A stretch of 64,000 nt of DNA, from the NCBI RefSeq assembly GCF_033242365.1, contig NZ_BTHK01000014.1:8894-72893 (forward strand), written 5' to 3'. The translations under genes and the position numbers were made by a program. Below the pieces are notes generated by a model. It was not told where the DNA came from. It saw only the letters and a list, made by a program, of their open reading frames with translations, and made no database searches. Source of the DNA: Lachnoanaerobaculum sanguinis (GTDB lineage Bacteria; Bacillota; Clostridia; Lachnospirales; Lachnospiraceae). Below are positions 8,767-18,486 of the stretch, piece after piece. How positions within the stretch are numbered: position 1 is the first letter of the stretch; the number at the start of each line of letters is the position of its first letter.

Positions 8767-9960
8767 CTATTGATTATCACTTACCTGTCTGTTACTGATT
8801 TCAAGAAGCTTGGTTCTCATTTCATTTTCTATATTCCTTAGCTCGGCTTCCGCTTCTTTCCTCTTTTTTCTACCCTCATCCTGTATCTTTATAACTTCAT
8901 CAAATGTGGAAATAAGAGTTTTATTTGTGCTCTTTAATGTCTCTATATCTATTATTCCACGCTCCGATTCTTTGGCTGTTTCTATGGTGGCGGCCTTTAA
9001 GCTTTCGGCATTCTTCTTTAAAAGCTCATTGGTCATATCGGATACCGCCTTTTGTGCCTTTGCGGCATCGGTGGAATGCTTTAATCCTATAGCAATTACC
9101 ATCTGATTTTTCCAAAGAGGAATTGTGTTTACAATAGTTGACTGTATCTTATCAGACATCATGGAATCATTGTTTTGAATAAGTCTTATCTGAGGTGCCA
9201 TCTGTAATGATACTGTCTTTGTAAGTTCCAAATCATGTATCTTCTTTTCAAAACGATTTATCATTTGTGAAAAATCTTTAGCTTTTTGTGTGTCCTCAGG
9301 CAATCCGCTTTCATCAGCTTTTTTGATAAGTTCCGGCAATTCTATATTGTTTGCTCTCTCAAGTCTTTTTTTACCTGCCATAATATACATTGACAGTTCT
9401 TTGTGGTAGTTCATATTGAGCTCATACATCTTATCAAGCATCAAAACATCTTTCATCAAAGTTACTTGATGATCCTCTAAAGCTTTTGAAATATTATTGA
9501 CATTGACCTCTACCTTGTCATACTTAGCCTTCATATTTGCAAGCTTATTTCCGCTCTTTTTAAACAGTCCGAAGAATCCCTTGTCCTCTTCATCAATCTC
9601 CAAAGAACGAATCTCACCTACCACTCCGGCAAGCATATCGCCTATCTCACCGAGATCTTTTGTCTTAACTCTCTCAAGTGCATTCTCTGAAAATTCCGCA
9701 ATCTTTTTTTGACTTCCGACTCCATATGTAAGTACAGCCTGTGAATTGCTGATATCTATTTTGGAAGAAAACTCCTCTACAAGTCTTTCTTCTTCAGGGG
9801 AGAGTTTTATCTGAGGCGCACTCTCAGGCTTTGCAGTCTCCACTACAGCGGTTTCAGGTGCCTTCTCTTCAATGTCAAATGTCAGACTTGGACCTTCCTT
9901 TAACATATCATCCAGTGAATCCATATTTATTTCATTGTTCTTTAATTCATTATCATTCAT
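8767..9960 (-). CDS. Toxic anion resistance family protein (TelA-like)
   Basis: 397 aa from the ATG at 9960, chosen because GAGAGGTGAG lies just upstream; the frame is open five codons further. Soluble, strongly charged and helical, with an acidic N-terminus (residues 1-60) and long predicted coiled coils to the end. Segments such as NKLANMKAKYDKVEVNVNNI, LDKMYELNMNYHKELSMYI and NTIPLWKNQMVIAIGL are typical of the TelA/KlaA family. Such proteins were named from tellurite resistance but are widespread in Firmicutes, often beside XpaC-like proteins as here, and linked to envelope stress; the biochemical role is unsettled. Four bases separate it from the xpaC-like gene, so they form an operon. 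Confidence 0.88.
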   Translation of the reverse strand: MNDNELKNNEINMDSLDDMLKEGPSLTFDIEEKAPETAVVETAKPESAPQIKLSPEEERLVEEFSSKIDISNSQAVLTYGVGSQKKIAEFSENALERVKTKDLGEIGDMLAGVVGEIRSLEIDEEDKGFFGLFKKSGNKLANMKAKYDKVEVNVNNISKALEDHQVTLMKDVLMLDKMYELNMNYHKELSMYIMAGKKRLERANNIELPELIKKADESGLPEDTQKAKDFSQMINRFEKKIHDLELTKTVSLQMAPQIRLIQNNDSMMSDKIQSTIVNTIPLWKNQMVIAIGLKHSTDAAKAQKAVSDMTNELLKKNAESLKAATIETAKESERGIIDIETLKSTNKTLISTFDEVIKIQDEGRKKRKEAEAELRNIENEMRTKLLEISNRQVSDNQ

Positions 9961-9964
9961 AGTC

Positions 9965-11089
9965 TCACCTCTCATCTTCTTCCATTCCGCCGCCTATCAA
10001 TCCTTCCTTTGCAAGCATAACTTTTAATAATGCCGCATCGGTGTCCGCATCAAATGCGGTATCCTTAAAAAGACGGTTTTGGAATTCACCACAAGCTTCA
10101 TTTATAGAATCTATTGTTAATTCAATCTCTTTTTTAGTATTCAAAATATCACTGTCCGGTGAAATAACATTGTCAAAATCGGAATATGTCTTTATGAGCT
10201 TTACAGTTGTAGGTAAATAATACTTCATAAGCTTATAAAGCTTCTCTGTTTCCTTAGGTTCCTTTTCCACCCTGTCAAATATTGCAGTAAGTATAGTCTC
10301 AAGCTTTGTAAGCTTGGATGACATAGGCTCCTTTGTTATTCCAAGATGCAACTCTTTAATGGATATAATATACTCCCTGCCCTCGGATATAAGGCTTCCG
10401 TCTTTAATATCAACCTTTTTCTCAATGATATCATTCTTTCTTTGTTCCGATTTTCTTTGCTCCTCCAACGCCAAATAGCCCTTATATACATCATGACTTA
10501 ACATAAAGCATTTATTTTCTTTATCCAGATGGCCCTGTGTGAAAATCTTTTTGTCTATCATTTTCTTTAAGTTTTTTGCCACAATTTCAGGACTTTCATT
10601 TGAAATCGCAGCAATATCTTCTATATTCATATAAGTCCTATTATTCATTATACGATAATATCTGTCCGCCTTTTCAACAAGACTAAGATCACTGATTGCC
10701 GGAAATGCAAGAAATGCTCCTATTCCGAAAAAAGGTATAAGCGCAATCATCGGCACAACCCATCCGGTAAATGAAATAGGAAGTACGGTCAGTGTAAGTA
10801 CAAATATCGGAATACCGAAAAATATCATCATAGGTATTCCCACAAACATCCTTATCAACAGATCCGATCTGTTGGTTCTCAGATAAATCTTTGCAGTATT
10901 CCTTTTATTAACATTGCTCTTTACACTTACTTTATTCTTTTCAAAATTTTCCTTTGTATGTGTATCTACTTCCCTAAGGCTCTCAACAACATTGTCCGCA
11001 AATTTCTTTGCATTATTTCCTATATCCGTATCATCAAAAATATGATCTATATAACCTCTGATACCATTCCAGTCTTTTTTTTCCTGCAT
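9965..11089 (-). CDS. XpaC-like membrane protein
   Basis: 374 aa from the ATG at 11089 (ribosome binding site GAGGTGAAGG; a TTG two codons upstream is also in frame). A basic N-terminus of about 85 residues is followed by two close membrane helices (about residues 80-130, rich in I, F and G), then a soluble domain with a winged-helix-like start DRYYRIMNNRTYMNIEDIA. The family is labelled '5-bromo-4-chloroindolyl phosphate hydrolysis' after B. subtilis XpaC, a name that does not establish a function. Pairing with TelA is recurrent in Firmicutes. Its promoter at 11149-11177 faces away from the TetR-family gene. Confidence 0.85.
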   Translation of the reverse strand: MQEKKDWNGIRGYIDHIFDDTDIGNNAKKFADNVVESLREVDTHTKENFEKNKVSVKSNVNKRNTAKIYLRTNRSDLLIRMFVGIPMMIFFGIPIFVLTLTVLPISFTGWVVPMIALIPFFGIGAFLAFPAISDLSLVEKADRYYRIMNNRTYMNIEDIAAISNESPEIVAKNLKKMIDKKIFTQGHLDKENKCFMLSHDVYKGYLALEEQRKSEQRKNDIIEKKVDIKDGSLISEGREYIISIKELHLGITKEPMSSKLTKLETILTAIFDRVEKEPKETEKLYKLMKYYLPTTVKLIKTYSDFDNVISPDSDILNTKKEIELTIDSINEACGEFQNRLFKDTAFDADTDAALLKVMLAKEGLIGGGMEEDER

Positions 11090-11148
11090 ACTCAACCTTC
11101 ACCTCGTCTGTATTTTATTGGTAAACTTCTGAATATATTCACGTTTTT

Positions 11149-11177
11149 ATTATCCCACATATTTATCCGGTTATCAA
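11149..11177 (-). promoter_or_regulatory. Promoter of the xpaC-telA operon
   Basis: Read leftward: TTGATA at 11172-11177, 17-base spacer, GATAAT at 11149-11154. It lies about 60 bases ahead of the xpaC-like ATG, and no other gene intervenes. A sigma-A type site by sequence only. Confidence 0.6.
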
Positions 11178-11323
11178 TATTAAAGACATTTTACCCCACA
11201 AGTGTCACTTCATCCATACAGGCTTTCTTTTATATAAGATACTTTTTGCTTAATTCTTTTTGAACTCTCTGACCTTTTTAAAAGTTTTGAAGAAATAAAA
11301 TGTTATATTTTAACAAATAATAT

Positions 11324-11407
11324 CTATGAATAATGTAAATTATATTCATTGATAATCTAAGTTTTTAGGTTTATAATATCTATGAATAATAAAATTTATA
11401 TTCATAG
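11324..11407 (+). promoter_or_regulatory. TetR-gene promoter flanked by two matching dyad operators
   Basis: A promoter TTGATA (11349-11354), 17-base spacer, TATAAT (11372-11377) precedes the TetR-family gene. Two copies of a 28-bp dyad bracket it. The first runs 11324-11351 with arms CTATGAATA and TATTCATTG. The second runs 11380-11407 with arms CTATGAATA and TATTCATAG, a perfect palindrome in its arms. The centres are 56 bp apart, touching the -35 on one side and starting 2 bp after the -10 on the other. This is the geometry expected for autorepression by the TetR-family product, an inference from position and symmetry. Confidence 0.75.
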
Positions 11408-11430
11408 TGCTGTTACTATAAAGGAGGAGT

Positions 11431-12027
11431 ATGGGAAGGGCATTCAGTGAAGAGGAAAAGGAAAAAATAAAAGAAGCTGTTATGGAAACTGCTCTTGAAC
11501 TGTTTCATGATAATGGCACAAAGTCACTTAGTATTTCAGTTTTAACAAAAAGAGTCGGTATTGCACAGGGAAGTTTTTATAATTTTTGGAAGGATAAGGA
11601 TTCTCTTATCATTGACCTGGCGGCATATAGATCAAGGCAAAAACTAAAAGCTCTTAAAAAGATCTTTTCAAGTTCACTTGATGATCCTATAGGCTTTTTA
11701 ACTGAGGTCATCTATAAATACTCTCTTGATTTGATGATAAAGATAAAAACACAGCCTATGTATGAGGAAGCCTTTAAAATACTTAAGGTTAAAAAAGCTG
11801 ATGAAGTAAATCAAATAGAAAGGCTCTATGGAGAGTTTTTGCAAAAACTTGTATCTTACTGGAAAGAAAATAAAGCTATAAAATCTGCTGATGAAAAAGG
11901 TCTTTCCAATGCCTTTATAGGCAGCTTCTTATTTTGTTCAGAACACCATCTCTTTGATGAGAAATATTTTGAAGATGTACTTGAAACGTATATATCAGGA
12001 ATAGTCAAAAAGTATATTGATCTGTGA
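11431..12027 (+). CDS. TetR/AcrR family transcriptional regulator
   Basis: 198 aa. The N-terminal helix-turn-helix (residues about 10-58) reads AVMETALELFHDNG, then VGIAQGSFYNFWKDKDSLI, the usual TetR recognition region. The C-terminal ligand-binding part is all-helical and not similar to a family I can name. A ribosome binding site AAGGAGGAG sits immediately upstream with short spacing. Two dyads around its promoter suggest autoregulation. It is followed by the PEP-synthase-like gene after 87 bases and then a MATE exporter, so it probably represses that unit in response to an antibiotic-like or metabolic ligand. Confidence 0.88.
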   Translation: MGRAFSEEEKEKIKEAVMETALELFHDNGTKSLSISVLTKRVGIAQGSFYNFWKDKDSLIIDLAAYRSRQKLKALKKIFSSSLDDPIGFLTEVIYKYSLDLMIKIKTQPMYEEAFKILKVKKADEVNQIERLYGEFLQKLVSYWKENKAIKSADEKGLSNAFIGSFLFCSEHHLFDEKYFEDVLETYISGIVKKYIDL

Positions 12028-12114
12028 TATTTATAAAAACAATAATAGCTTTAAAGCTTTGTATATTTTGTGCAATAGCTAAACTCATTTATTTAAATGA
12101 AACAAGGGGGAGAT

Positions 12115-14580
12115 ATGATACTTGATTTTATTGATATTAAAAAAGAAGATGTATCACTTGCCGGAGGAAAGGGAGCAAATCTTGGAGAGCTTGTCTCTGC
12201 CAATATAAATGTTCCAAAAGGCTTTGTAATTGCCGCAGATTCCTATAAAGCTTTCCTTAAAGAAAACGGCATAGAAGAAATTATTAGAAATAAGCTAAGA
12301 GAAGTATCGGGTGATGAAGGGCAACTTTTAAAAGCTGCTGACTACTTTCGTGAGCTTATAAGGTCAGGGGATTTTTCCACTGAAACAAAAAAACTTATAG
12401 CGGATAAATATAAGAGTATTGGTGAAAATATAAGAGTTGCCGTTCGTTCCTCCGCCACTGCAGAGGATCTACCTGATGCCAGCTTTGCCGGGCAGCAGGA
12501 AACTTATTTAAATGTAGTGGGCATAGATAATGTTCTATTACAGATTCGAAACTGCTATGCCTCTCTATGGTGTCCCAGAGCGGTAAGTTACAGATTTCAT
12601 CAGGGCTATGATCAAACTGCTGTAGCTATTGCGGTAGTGGTACAAAAAATGGTTGAGAGCGAAAGGGCCGGAGTTTTATTTACTGTAAATCCACTAAGCC
12701 AAAACACAAATGAAATTCAGATAAATGCAAGCTATGGTTTGGGAGAAAGCGTTGTAAGCGGCAGAGTAACTCCGGACAGCTATATTGCCGACAAAAGCGG
12801 CAGACTTCTTGAAACAACCATAGGCTCTAAGAAAACAAAGATAGTATATGGAAGCGAAGATACTGTAGAGATAGCTGTAGATGAAGAGGAACAAAAAAAG
12901 AGAGTTTTAGATGATAATGAAATATCGGAGCTTGTAAACTGCGGACTAAAAATAGAAAAGCATTATGGTATGCCTATGGATATTGAGTGGGCTATTAAAG
13001 ACAGTAATATCTATATTTTACAGGCAAGGGCTATAACCACATTAAAAAAAGATACCGGTGAGGATGCTCTTATAAAAAATTACATAAAGGGTACAAAGCC
13101 AACTAAGAGTATGCGTAAAAAACTGGCATTTCAACTTGAAAAAATGCCCTTTGCCTACAGAGTTTTGGATTATGATTTTATAATGGCAATCAATGATCAA
13201 ATGTCAAAAATATTTGCAGAAGGCGGAATAGTCTTTGACTCGGATCCACAGATTGATAATGACGGCATACAGACTCTTCCAAAGGGCAAAAAGGGTATAA
13301 ACAAAAATATTTTCCATTTCTTTAAGATACTGAAGCAAATCAAAGACTTTGATTCCTGCGCTGCTATATGTAAGAAATTTATGTGCAAATATAAAGAAGA
13401 GATTTCAATGCTTAAGGCCAAAGACTTTGAAAATATGAGTCTTCACGAATGTAGAGATTTTTTAGAGTACAGCTATAAACTTACCAAAGATCTTACCTAT
13501 GACAGATTCAAATATGCCCTCTTTCCGACAATGCTCGTATTTGATAAATACACTAAATTACTTCAAAGGATAAACCCAAAATATACCGCCTTTGACCTTT
13601 ATAAAAATCTGAATAATAAAACCGCAACTGTAGACACTGATATATCTGATATGGCAAAGGAGATATCAAAACATAGCAAATTAAACGAAGCCATACTTTC
13701 CGGTGAAAGCTATAAAAACTTATATACTAAGTTTGATGATTTCAAAACAATGGCGGATAGATTTTTACAAAACAACGGCTTTAAATCCGACTATAACTGC
13801 TACTGTCTGGAAGCAAAGACCTTTATTGAAGATCCTGACAGACTCATAAATATTTTAAAACCGATACTGTCTTCAGCTTCTGAGCAAAACAAAAGTTCAG
13901 AAAGCTTTGATGATTTAATGAAGGGGTTAGAAGTTGTTTCCGGCAGAAAATATAAGTCTATAAAAGCTGATATACAAAACTTCAGATACTTCCATATAGT
14001 TCGTGAAGAAAGCCAGTATTTATGGGAGAGCTTGTTTTACTATGTCAGAAAATGTGTAACAAGGGCAAACATACTCCTTCTTGAAAATCAAGATTATAAA
14101 ACCGGTATAGCAAATCTTTTCTTTAATGAACTGATAAAAGCTATGCATAGAGGATATCTTAATAAATCCGACCTTGAAAATATCAAAAACAGAAACGAAA
14201 AATTTCCACTCTCTATAAAGGTCTGGGAAGCATCCAAGCTTCTTGTATTTGAAACAGAGGGCGATATTTTAAAGGGTGTTAGCGGAAGCTTTGGCAAGGC
14301 AGTAGGAAAAGCCTGTATTATTCACAGTCCGAATGAGTTTTATAAAATGCAAAAAGGTGATATTTTGGTATGTCATCTGACAGATCCCGAATGGACTCCG
14401 CTTTTTAAACTGGCAAGTGCAGTGGTTGCTGATACCGGAGCGGCTCTAAGTCACGCTGCGATAGTTGCAAGAGAATATGCTATTCCGGCAGTACTTGGAG
14501 TAGGCTTTGCAACAACAAAATATAAGGATGGTGATATGCTTCAAGTAGACGGTGATGAAGGAACAGTACGAGGTTTATGA
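12115..14580 (+). CDS. PEP synthase / rifampicin phosphotransferase-like enzyme
   Basis: 821 aa from the ATG at 12115, which has GGGGGAG just upstream; an in-frame ATG at 12097 has none. The N-terminal ATP-grasp domain (about residues 1-315) shows LAGGKGANLGEL, VRSSATAEDLPDASFAGQQE and IEWAIKDSNIYILQARAIT. A divergent middle part follows, then a swivel domain with the phospho-histidine motif GAALSHAAIVAREYAIPAVL (H780). This architecture is shared by phosphoenolpyruvate synthase, which makes PEP from pyruvate, and rifampicin phosphotransferase, which phosphorylates the drug. The middle region FRYFHIVREESQYLWESLFY and the absence of an obvious PEP-synthase C-terminal barrel favour the second or a related group. 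Its place between a TetR regulator and a MATE exporter agrees with a resistance or detoxification role, but the substrate is unproven. Confidence 0.8.
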   Translation: MILDFIDIKKEDVSLAGGKGANLGELVSANINVPKGFVIAADSYKAFLKENGIEEIIRNKLREVSGDEGQLLKAADYFRELIRSGDFSTETKKLIADKYKSIGENIRVAVRSSATAEDLPDASFAGQQETYLNVVGIDNVLLQIRNCYASLWCPRAVSYRFHQGYDQTAVAIAVVVQKMVESERAGVLFTVNPLSQNTNEIQINASYGLGESVVSGRVTPDSYIADKSGRLLETTIGSKKTKIVYGSEDTVEIAVDEEEQKKRVLDDNEISELVNCGLKIEKHYGMPMDIEWAIKDSNIYILQARAITTLKKDTGEDALIKNYIKGTKPTKSMRKKLAFQLEKMPFAYRVLDYDFIMAINDQMSKIFAEGGIVFDSDPQIDNDGIQTLPKGKKGINKNIFHFFKILKQIKDFDSCAAICKKFMCKYKEEISMLKAKDFENMSLHECRDFLEYSYKLTKDLTYDRFKYALFPTMLVFDKYTKLLQRINPKYTAFDLYKNLNNKTATVDTDISDMAKEISKHSKLNEAILSGESYKNLYTKFDDFKTMADRFLQNNGFKSDYNCYCLEAKTFIEDPDRLINILKPILSSASEQNKSSESFDDLMKGLEVVSGRKYKSIKADIQNFRYFHIVREESQYLWESLFYYVRKCVTRANILLLENQDYKTGIANLFFNELIKAMHRGYLNKSDLENIKNRNEKFPLSIKVWEASKLLVFETEGDILKGVSGSFGKAVGKACIIHSPNEFYKMQKGDILVCHLTDPEWTPLFKLASAVVADTGAALSHAAIVAREYAIPAVLGVGFATTKYKDGDMLQVDGDEGTVRGL

Positions 14581-14581
14581 T

Positions 14582-15919
14582 ATGAATAAAGAAATGAAAA
14601 GAAAGACAATTTTAAATGACGCTCTTCTTCCACTACTTATAAAAACCTCCATTCCCACTATTATCGGTATGCTGGTAATGGTCATTTACAATCTTACAGA
14701 TACCTTCTTTGTAGATATCTTAAACAATAAGTCTATGACCGCCGCAATCGGTATAGTATTCAGCTTTATGAGTTTTATACAGGCACTTGGATTTTGGTTC
14801 GGTTATGGAAGCGGCAATATAATGTCAAAAAAAATCGGAGAGCAAAATGATAAAGAGGCTAAAAATATGGCTTCCATAGGGATATTCTTTGCAGTATCAA
14901 CCGGATTAATTATCGCCTTTTTATCACTGATTTTTATTATTCCTCTCTCAAAGTTTTTAGGTGGCAATGCTTCAAATGATTTATTTGAATTTACTATAGA
15001 GTATTTGCGGATAATTATTCTAAGTATACCCTTCGGTATTTATTCGCTTACAATTTATAATCAGCTCAGACTATGCGGAAATGTGAAGGAAGGAATGACC
15101 GGACTGCTTTTTGGAATGATCACAAATATGATACTGGATCCTGTAATGATGTTTACTTTAAAACTTGGCTTTATCGGAGCCGGCTATGCCACTCTTACAG
15201 GACAGATAGTAGGCTCTTTTGTACTGACATATTTCTCTTTTAAATCAGGAAATATAGCTTTTAATTTAAACTTTAATAAAGAGAGAATATATCATATCCT
15301 GGCCGGCGGTATGCCGAATTTTTCCAGACAGTCAATTACAAGTATTGCTCTGATTTTACTAAATATTACTGCTGCAAAATATGGAGATTCCCTTTTGGCG
15401 GCTTTGACAGTAAGCTCAAGAATATCAGCAATCGCCTATATGATAATGATAGGCTGGTCTCAAGGCTTTCAGCCAATCTGTGCAATGAATTACGGAGCAA
15501 AGCAATATACAAGAGTAAAAGATGCTTTTAAACTTACAGCCACAATCGGCAGCATATTTCTGATTTTTTCTGCAATCCTTTTATATATCTTTTCATCTGA
15601 ACTTGTTAAGACGATGACCTCCTATATTGAGGTTATATCTATAAGTGTGCAGATTTTACGTATGCAATGTATAACTATGCCCTTTGTAGGCTTCTTTGCA
15701 GTAAGCAGTATGCTTTTACAAAATATAGGAAAATACCTTATGGCTTCCATACTATCCGTTTCTCGCCAAGGAATATTTTTTATACCCCTGCTTTATATTT
15801 TATCCGCCTTATTCTCCCAATATGGAATATATCTGTTGCAACCCATTGCAGATGTACTCTCCTTTGCTTTAGCTGTTTTTATGGTAAGAAGTGTTTGGAA
15901 ATCTTTTGTTAAAATATAA
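14582..15919 (+). CDS. MATE family efflux transporter
   Basis: 445 aa from the ATG at 14582, one base after the preceding stop codon; a weak GAGG lies upstream inside the enzyme gene. About 12 membrane helices in two six-helix halves, with the family's pattern (IPTIIGMLVMVIYNLTDTFF at the start; GWSQGFQPICAMNYGAKQY in the second half). MATE proteins export drugs and cationic metabolites in exchange for sodium ions or protons. The near overlap means translational coupling with the PEP-synthase-like enzyme, so the modified compound may be the export substrate; that is inference. The gene is intact. Confidence 0.92.
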   Translation: MNKEMKRKTILNDALLPLLIKTSIPTIIGMLVMVIYNLTDTFFVDILNNKSMTAAIGIVFSFMSFIQALGFWFGYGSGNIMSKKIGEQNDKEAKNMASIGIFFAVSTGLIIAFLSLIFIIPLSKFLGGNASNDLFEFTIEYLRIIILSIPFGIYSLTIYNQLRLCGNVKEGMTGLLFGMITNMILDPVMMFTLKLGFIGAGYATLTGQIVGSFVLTYFSFKSGNIAFNLNFNKERIYHILAGGMPNFSRQSITSIALILLNITAAKYGDSLLAALTVSSRISAIAYMIMIGWSQGFQPICAMNYGAKQYTRVKDAFKLTATIGSIFLIFSAILLYIFSSELVKTMTSYIEVISISVQILRMQCITMPFVGFFAVSSMLLQNIGKYLMASILSVSRQGIFFIPLLYILSALFSQYGIYLLQPIADVLSFALAVFMVRSVWKSFVKI

Positions 15920-15977
15920 GACAAAGAAAAGACTATATAATTGAATAAAAGTTAATTATATGAGAAAATAAGTGTGT

Positions 15978-16655
15978 ATGAATATTTTAGTGGTTGAAGA
16001 TGAAGTACTGCTTGCTTCATCTCTTAAAGAAATTTTAGAAGAATGCGGACATACTGTTATCTGTGCCTATGACGGTATGGAAGGTCTTGAACTTGCAAGA
16101 TCCTCACATTTTGATCTGCTTGTACTTGACTTAATGCTACCTAAGTTGAACGGTTTTGAGGTGGCAAGAACTCTCAGGAAAGAAAAAAATGGACTTCCTA
16201 TTTTGATATTAACAGCCAAATCAGATATCCTTGACAGGGTGGAAGGACTTGATTCGGGTGCAGACTATTATCTTACAAAACCTTTTGACAGAAGGGAGTT
16301 ATTAGCCTGTGTAAACGCTCTACTTCGCAGGCAGGGCAAGGAAGTAAATCAAATAAGCTTTGGCAATACATCTTTGGATATAGATTCATCCGAACTTATC
16401 TCCGGTGATAATTCCATTCGCCTCTCCTCCAAGGAGTTTCAAATGATGAGACTACTTTTAAAGGAAGGCAAAAACAATATTTCAAAAAATCTGTTCCTTG
16501 AAAAAATCTGGGGGTATGACAGTGATGCTACAGAAAACAATGTGGAGGTATATATCGGATTTTTAAGAAAAAAGCTTAAGACATTGTCATCGGATATATC
16601 AATCGTGGCCAGCAGAGGGCTCGGATATCATTTGGAAGTAAGAGGTGATGAATGA
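15978..16655 (+). CDS. OmpR-family response regulator
   Basis: 225 aa from ATG 15978; an in-frame GTG two codons earlier is possible. The receiver domain (1-115) has the acidic pair in VVEDE, the phospho-acceptor D51 in LLVLDLMLPKLNG, the conserved threonine in LILTAK and the lysine in YLTKPF. The C-terminal winged helix (about 130-223) includes LSSKEFQMMRLLLK and NNVEVYIGFLRKKL. It overlaps the kinase gene by 4 bases, a standard two-component arrangement. The genes just upstream (MATE and enzyme) are the likeliest targets by location only. Confidence 0.93.
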   Translation: MNILVVEDEVLLASSLKEILEECGHTVICAYDGMEGLELARSSHFDLLVLDLMLPKLNGFEVARTLRKEKNGLPILILTAKSDILDRVEGLDSGADYYLTKPFDRRELLACVNALLRRQGKEVNQISFGNTSLDIDSSELISGDNSIRLSSKEFQMMRLLLKEGKNNISKNLFLEKIWGYDSDATENNVEVYIGFLRKKLKTLSSDISIVASRGLGYHLEVRGDE

Positions 16656-17986
16656 TTGAGAAATTACAAAAAAAACTTACATTACTTTTATCTTCCGTAA
16701 GTATTTTTTTGCTTGTATTTATGCTTGTTTTCCCTTTTCTTTTCAACAAAAACAGTATTTACAGAGATATGAGATCCACACTTTCTGAAGCTATAAATAC
16801 ACCAATGTATCAGGATTCCACATCCGGCTCCTATGCACTTTTTCAAATGATGTTTGACTCTGACGGAAATATCATAGATACAAATGGAGCTGACTTTTTT
16901 CTTGATAGCGAAATAAAACAGGATTTAATATCAGATGCATTAAACAAAGTAAATAGAAATTCAAACAGGTTTTATTCATCAATGAATGGTGGAAAACTTC
17001 AATATATCTGCGAAGTCAAAGCTCCACCGGATCGCTTTGATGATGAAGAATGGCGACCTCATAATAAAACAGATAAATCCGATACAAGTATAGACTCTTC
17101 AGAGAATAAATCAATGCCGTCTAATTTTACCGGACCGCCCACTTTGTATCGAATTGCAGTAACCGACTTCAGTGCTGAAATAAAAAATTTAAACAATCTT
17201 TTGATTTTACTTATACTGCTGTTCTTTGTGCTCTCTACTGTGATTATACTTTTTTCAAAATACTTTGTTAAAAAGAGTATAAGACCTGTAAGTGATGCCA
17301 TTACTTCACAACGCCAATTTATTTCAGATGCATCACATGAGCTTAAAACTCCTCTCACCGTTATAATAAATAATGTGGGAAATATTCAAAAAGCAATATC
17401 AAAGAATTCTATTCAATTAGAAAATATGGAATTGCTGAAGAAAAATATTAACGGCATTGATGAGATGAGTGAAAGGATGAAACATTTGACACAGAACTTG
17501 CTTGACTTAAGTCGCCTTGAAAACTGGCAGGACAGAAAAGAGCAAATGGAAAAAATAGTTTTATCAGATATTTCAACCAAAGAATGTCTGTATTTTGAAC
17601 CCGTATTTTTTGAAAATAATAAAGAACTTGATTACAATATAGAGGATAATATTTCTATTTTGGGAGATGCGAATAAGATAAGAGATCTTATCTCGATACT
17701 TTTAGAAAATGCTATGAAATACTCACTTTCACACACCACACTTACTTTAAATAAGAGAAAAAAGGATATTGTTTTATCTGTTGAAAATGACGTGGAAAAA
17801 GAACTTTCAAAAGAGGATACCGTCAATATATTCAAGCGTTTCTACAGACTTGATGAATCTCACTCCGGTAGTGGCTATGGACTCGGTCTTCCTATCGCAA
17901 AGGAAATAGTGCTTATGCATAAGGGAGAAATTAAGGTCGTAAGTAAGGATAAGAAAGTATTCTTTGAGATTTATTTTCATATATAA
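16652..17986 (+). CDS. Sensor histidine kinase
   Basis: 444 aa. One membrane helix at about 10-31, an extracytoplasmic sensor region (32-180) with a polar, proline-containing linker around 120-165, a second helix at about 181-202, then the dimerisation domain with DASHELKTPLT (H229) and a catalytic ATPase with N-box LLENAMKYS, and glycine-rich GSGYGLGLPIAKEIV. There is no clear HAMP domain of normal length between helix 2 and H229. It phosphorylates the regulator encoded just upstream. The sensor region is not recognised, so the stimulus is unknown. Confidence 0.93.
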   Translation: MIEKLQKKLTLLLSSVSIFLLVFMLVFPFLFNKNSIYRDMRSTLSEAINTPMYQDSTSGSYALFQMMFDSDGNIIDTNGADFFLDSEIKQDLISDALNKVNRNSNRFYSSMNGGKLQYICEVKAPPDRFDDEEWRPHNKTDKSDTSIDSSENKSMPSNFTGPPTLYRIAVTDFSAEIKNLNNLLILLILLFFVLSTVIILFSKYFVKKSIRPVSDAITSQRQFISDASHELKTPLTVIINNVGNIQKAISKNSIQLENMELLKKNINGIDEMSERMKHLTQNLLDLSRLENWQDRKEQMEKIVLSDISTKECLYFEPVFFENNKELDYNIEDNISILGDANKIRDLISILLENAMKYSLSHTTLTLNKRKKDIVLSVENDVEKELSKEDTVNIFKRFYRLDESHSGSGYGLGLPIAKEIVLMHKGEIKVVSKDKKVFFEIYFHI

Positions 17987-18002
17987 TTTTAACTAAGTAA
18001 TT

Positions 18003-18040
18003 AGGAGGATATAGCAAATATTATATCCTCCTATATATTT
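18003..18040 (+). terminator. Terminator after the two-component operon
   Basis: An 11-bp perfect inverted repeat, AGGAGGATATA (18003-18013) and TATATCCTCCT (18022-18032), with an 8-base loop, followed by ATATATTT. It stands 16 bases after the kinase stop codon. The U tract is interrupted, so efficiency is uncertain. Confidence 0.6.
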
Positions 18041-18066
18041 AATAAAACCGGGTAATTTTGTATCTT

Positions 18067-18486
18067 CTACTTAACATGCTTCTCAAATTTGTCTACACTC
18101 ATTTTTGCTCGCTTAGCAGCCTCATCAACACTCAATATACCATCCTTTACAAGTGATACCAAAGTACTTACAATTCCACTTTCTCTGGCTTTATCAAGCT
18201 CTAATACATCTACTTCTTTTCTTAAATCCTCATATAATTCCTTTAATGCTTCTGTCATACCTTCTCCTTTCTCTACATATTTAAGTCGATATTTCATATT
18301 TGAGGTAATTGGAAACTTTTCGCTATAAAAATCACTTTTTGTAAAAACCTTCATAAGCTCTGACAAAGAACTTCCATCATTAATATTGGCACTGATATAT
18401 TTTTCTTCAAGTCCATTATCCAATTTTATGTTAATTCCGTCAATACTCCTCTTTACTGTATACATACTCTTATTTGCTTTAAATTG
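18067..18486 (-). pseudogene. C-terminal half of an Rpn/PD-(D/E)XK nuclease-transposase gene
   Basis: Reading leftward, the family-like frame begins at 18486 (QFKANKSMYTVKRS) directly after out-of-family sequence, and ends at 18067: 139 codons. An internal ATG gives a 132-aa open frame, but the protein lacks the nuclease core. The content matches the back half of PF12784/Rpn-type proteins: a strand-rich part with NINDGSSLSELMKVF, a charged helix KELYEDLRKEVDVLELDKAR, and the repeated-helix tail LVKDGILSVDEAAKRAKMSV. The missing front half is found on the same strand at 24053-24445, ending exactly where this one should begin. Rpn proteins are linked to recombination-promoting DNA cleavage. This copy is broken. 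Confidence 0.8.
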
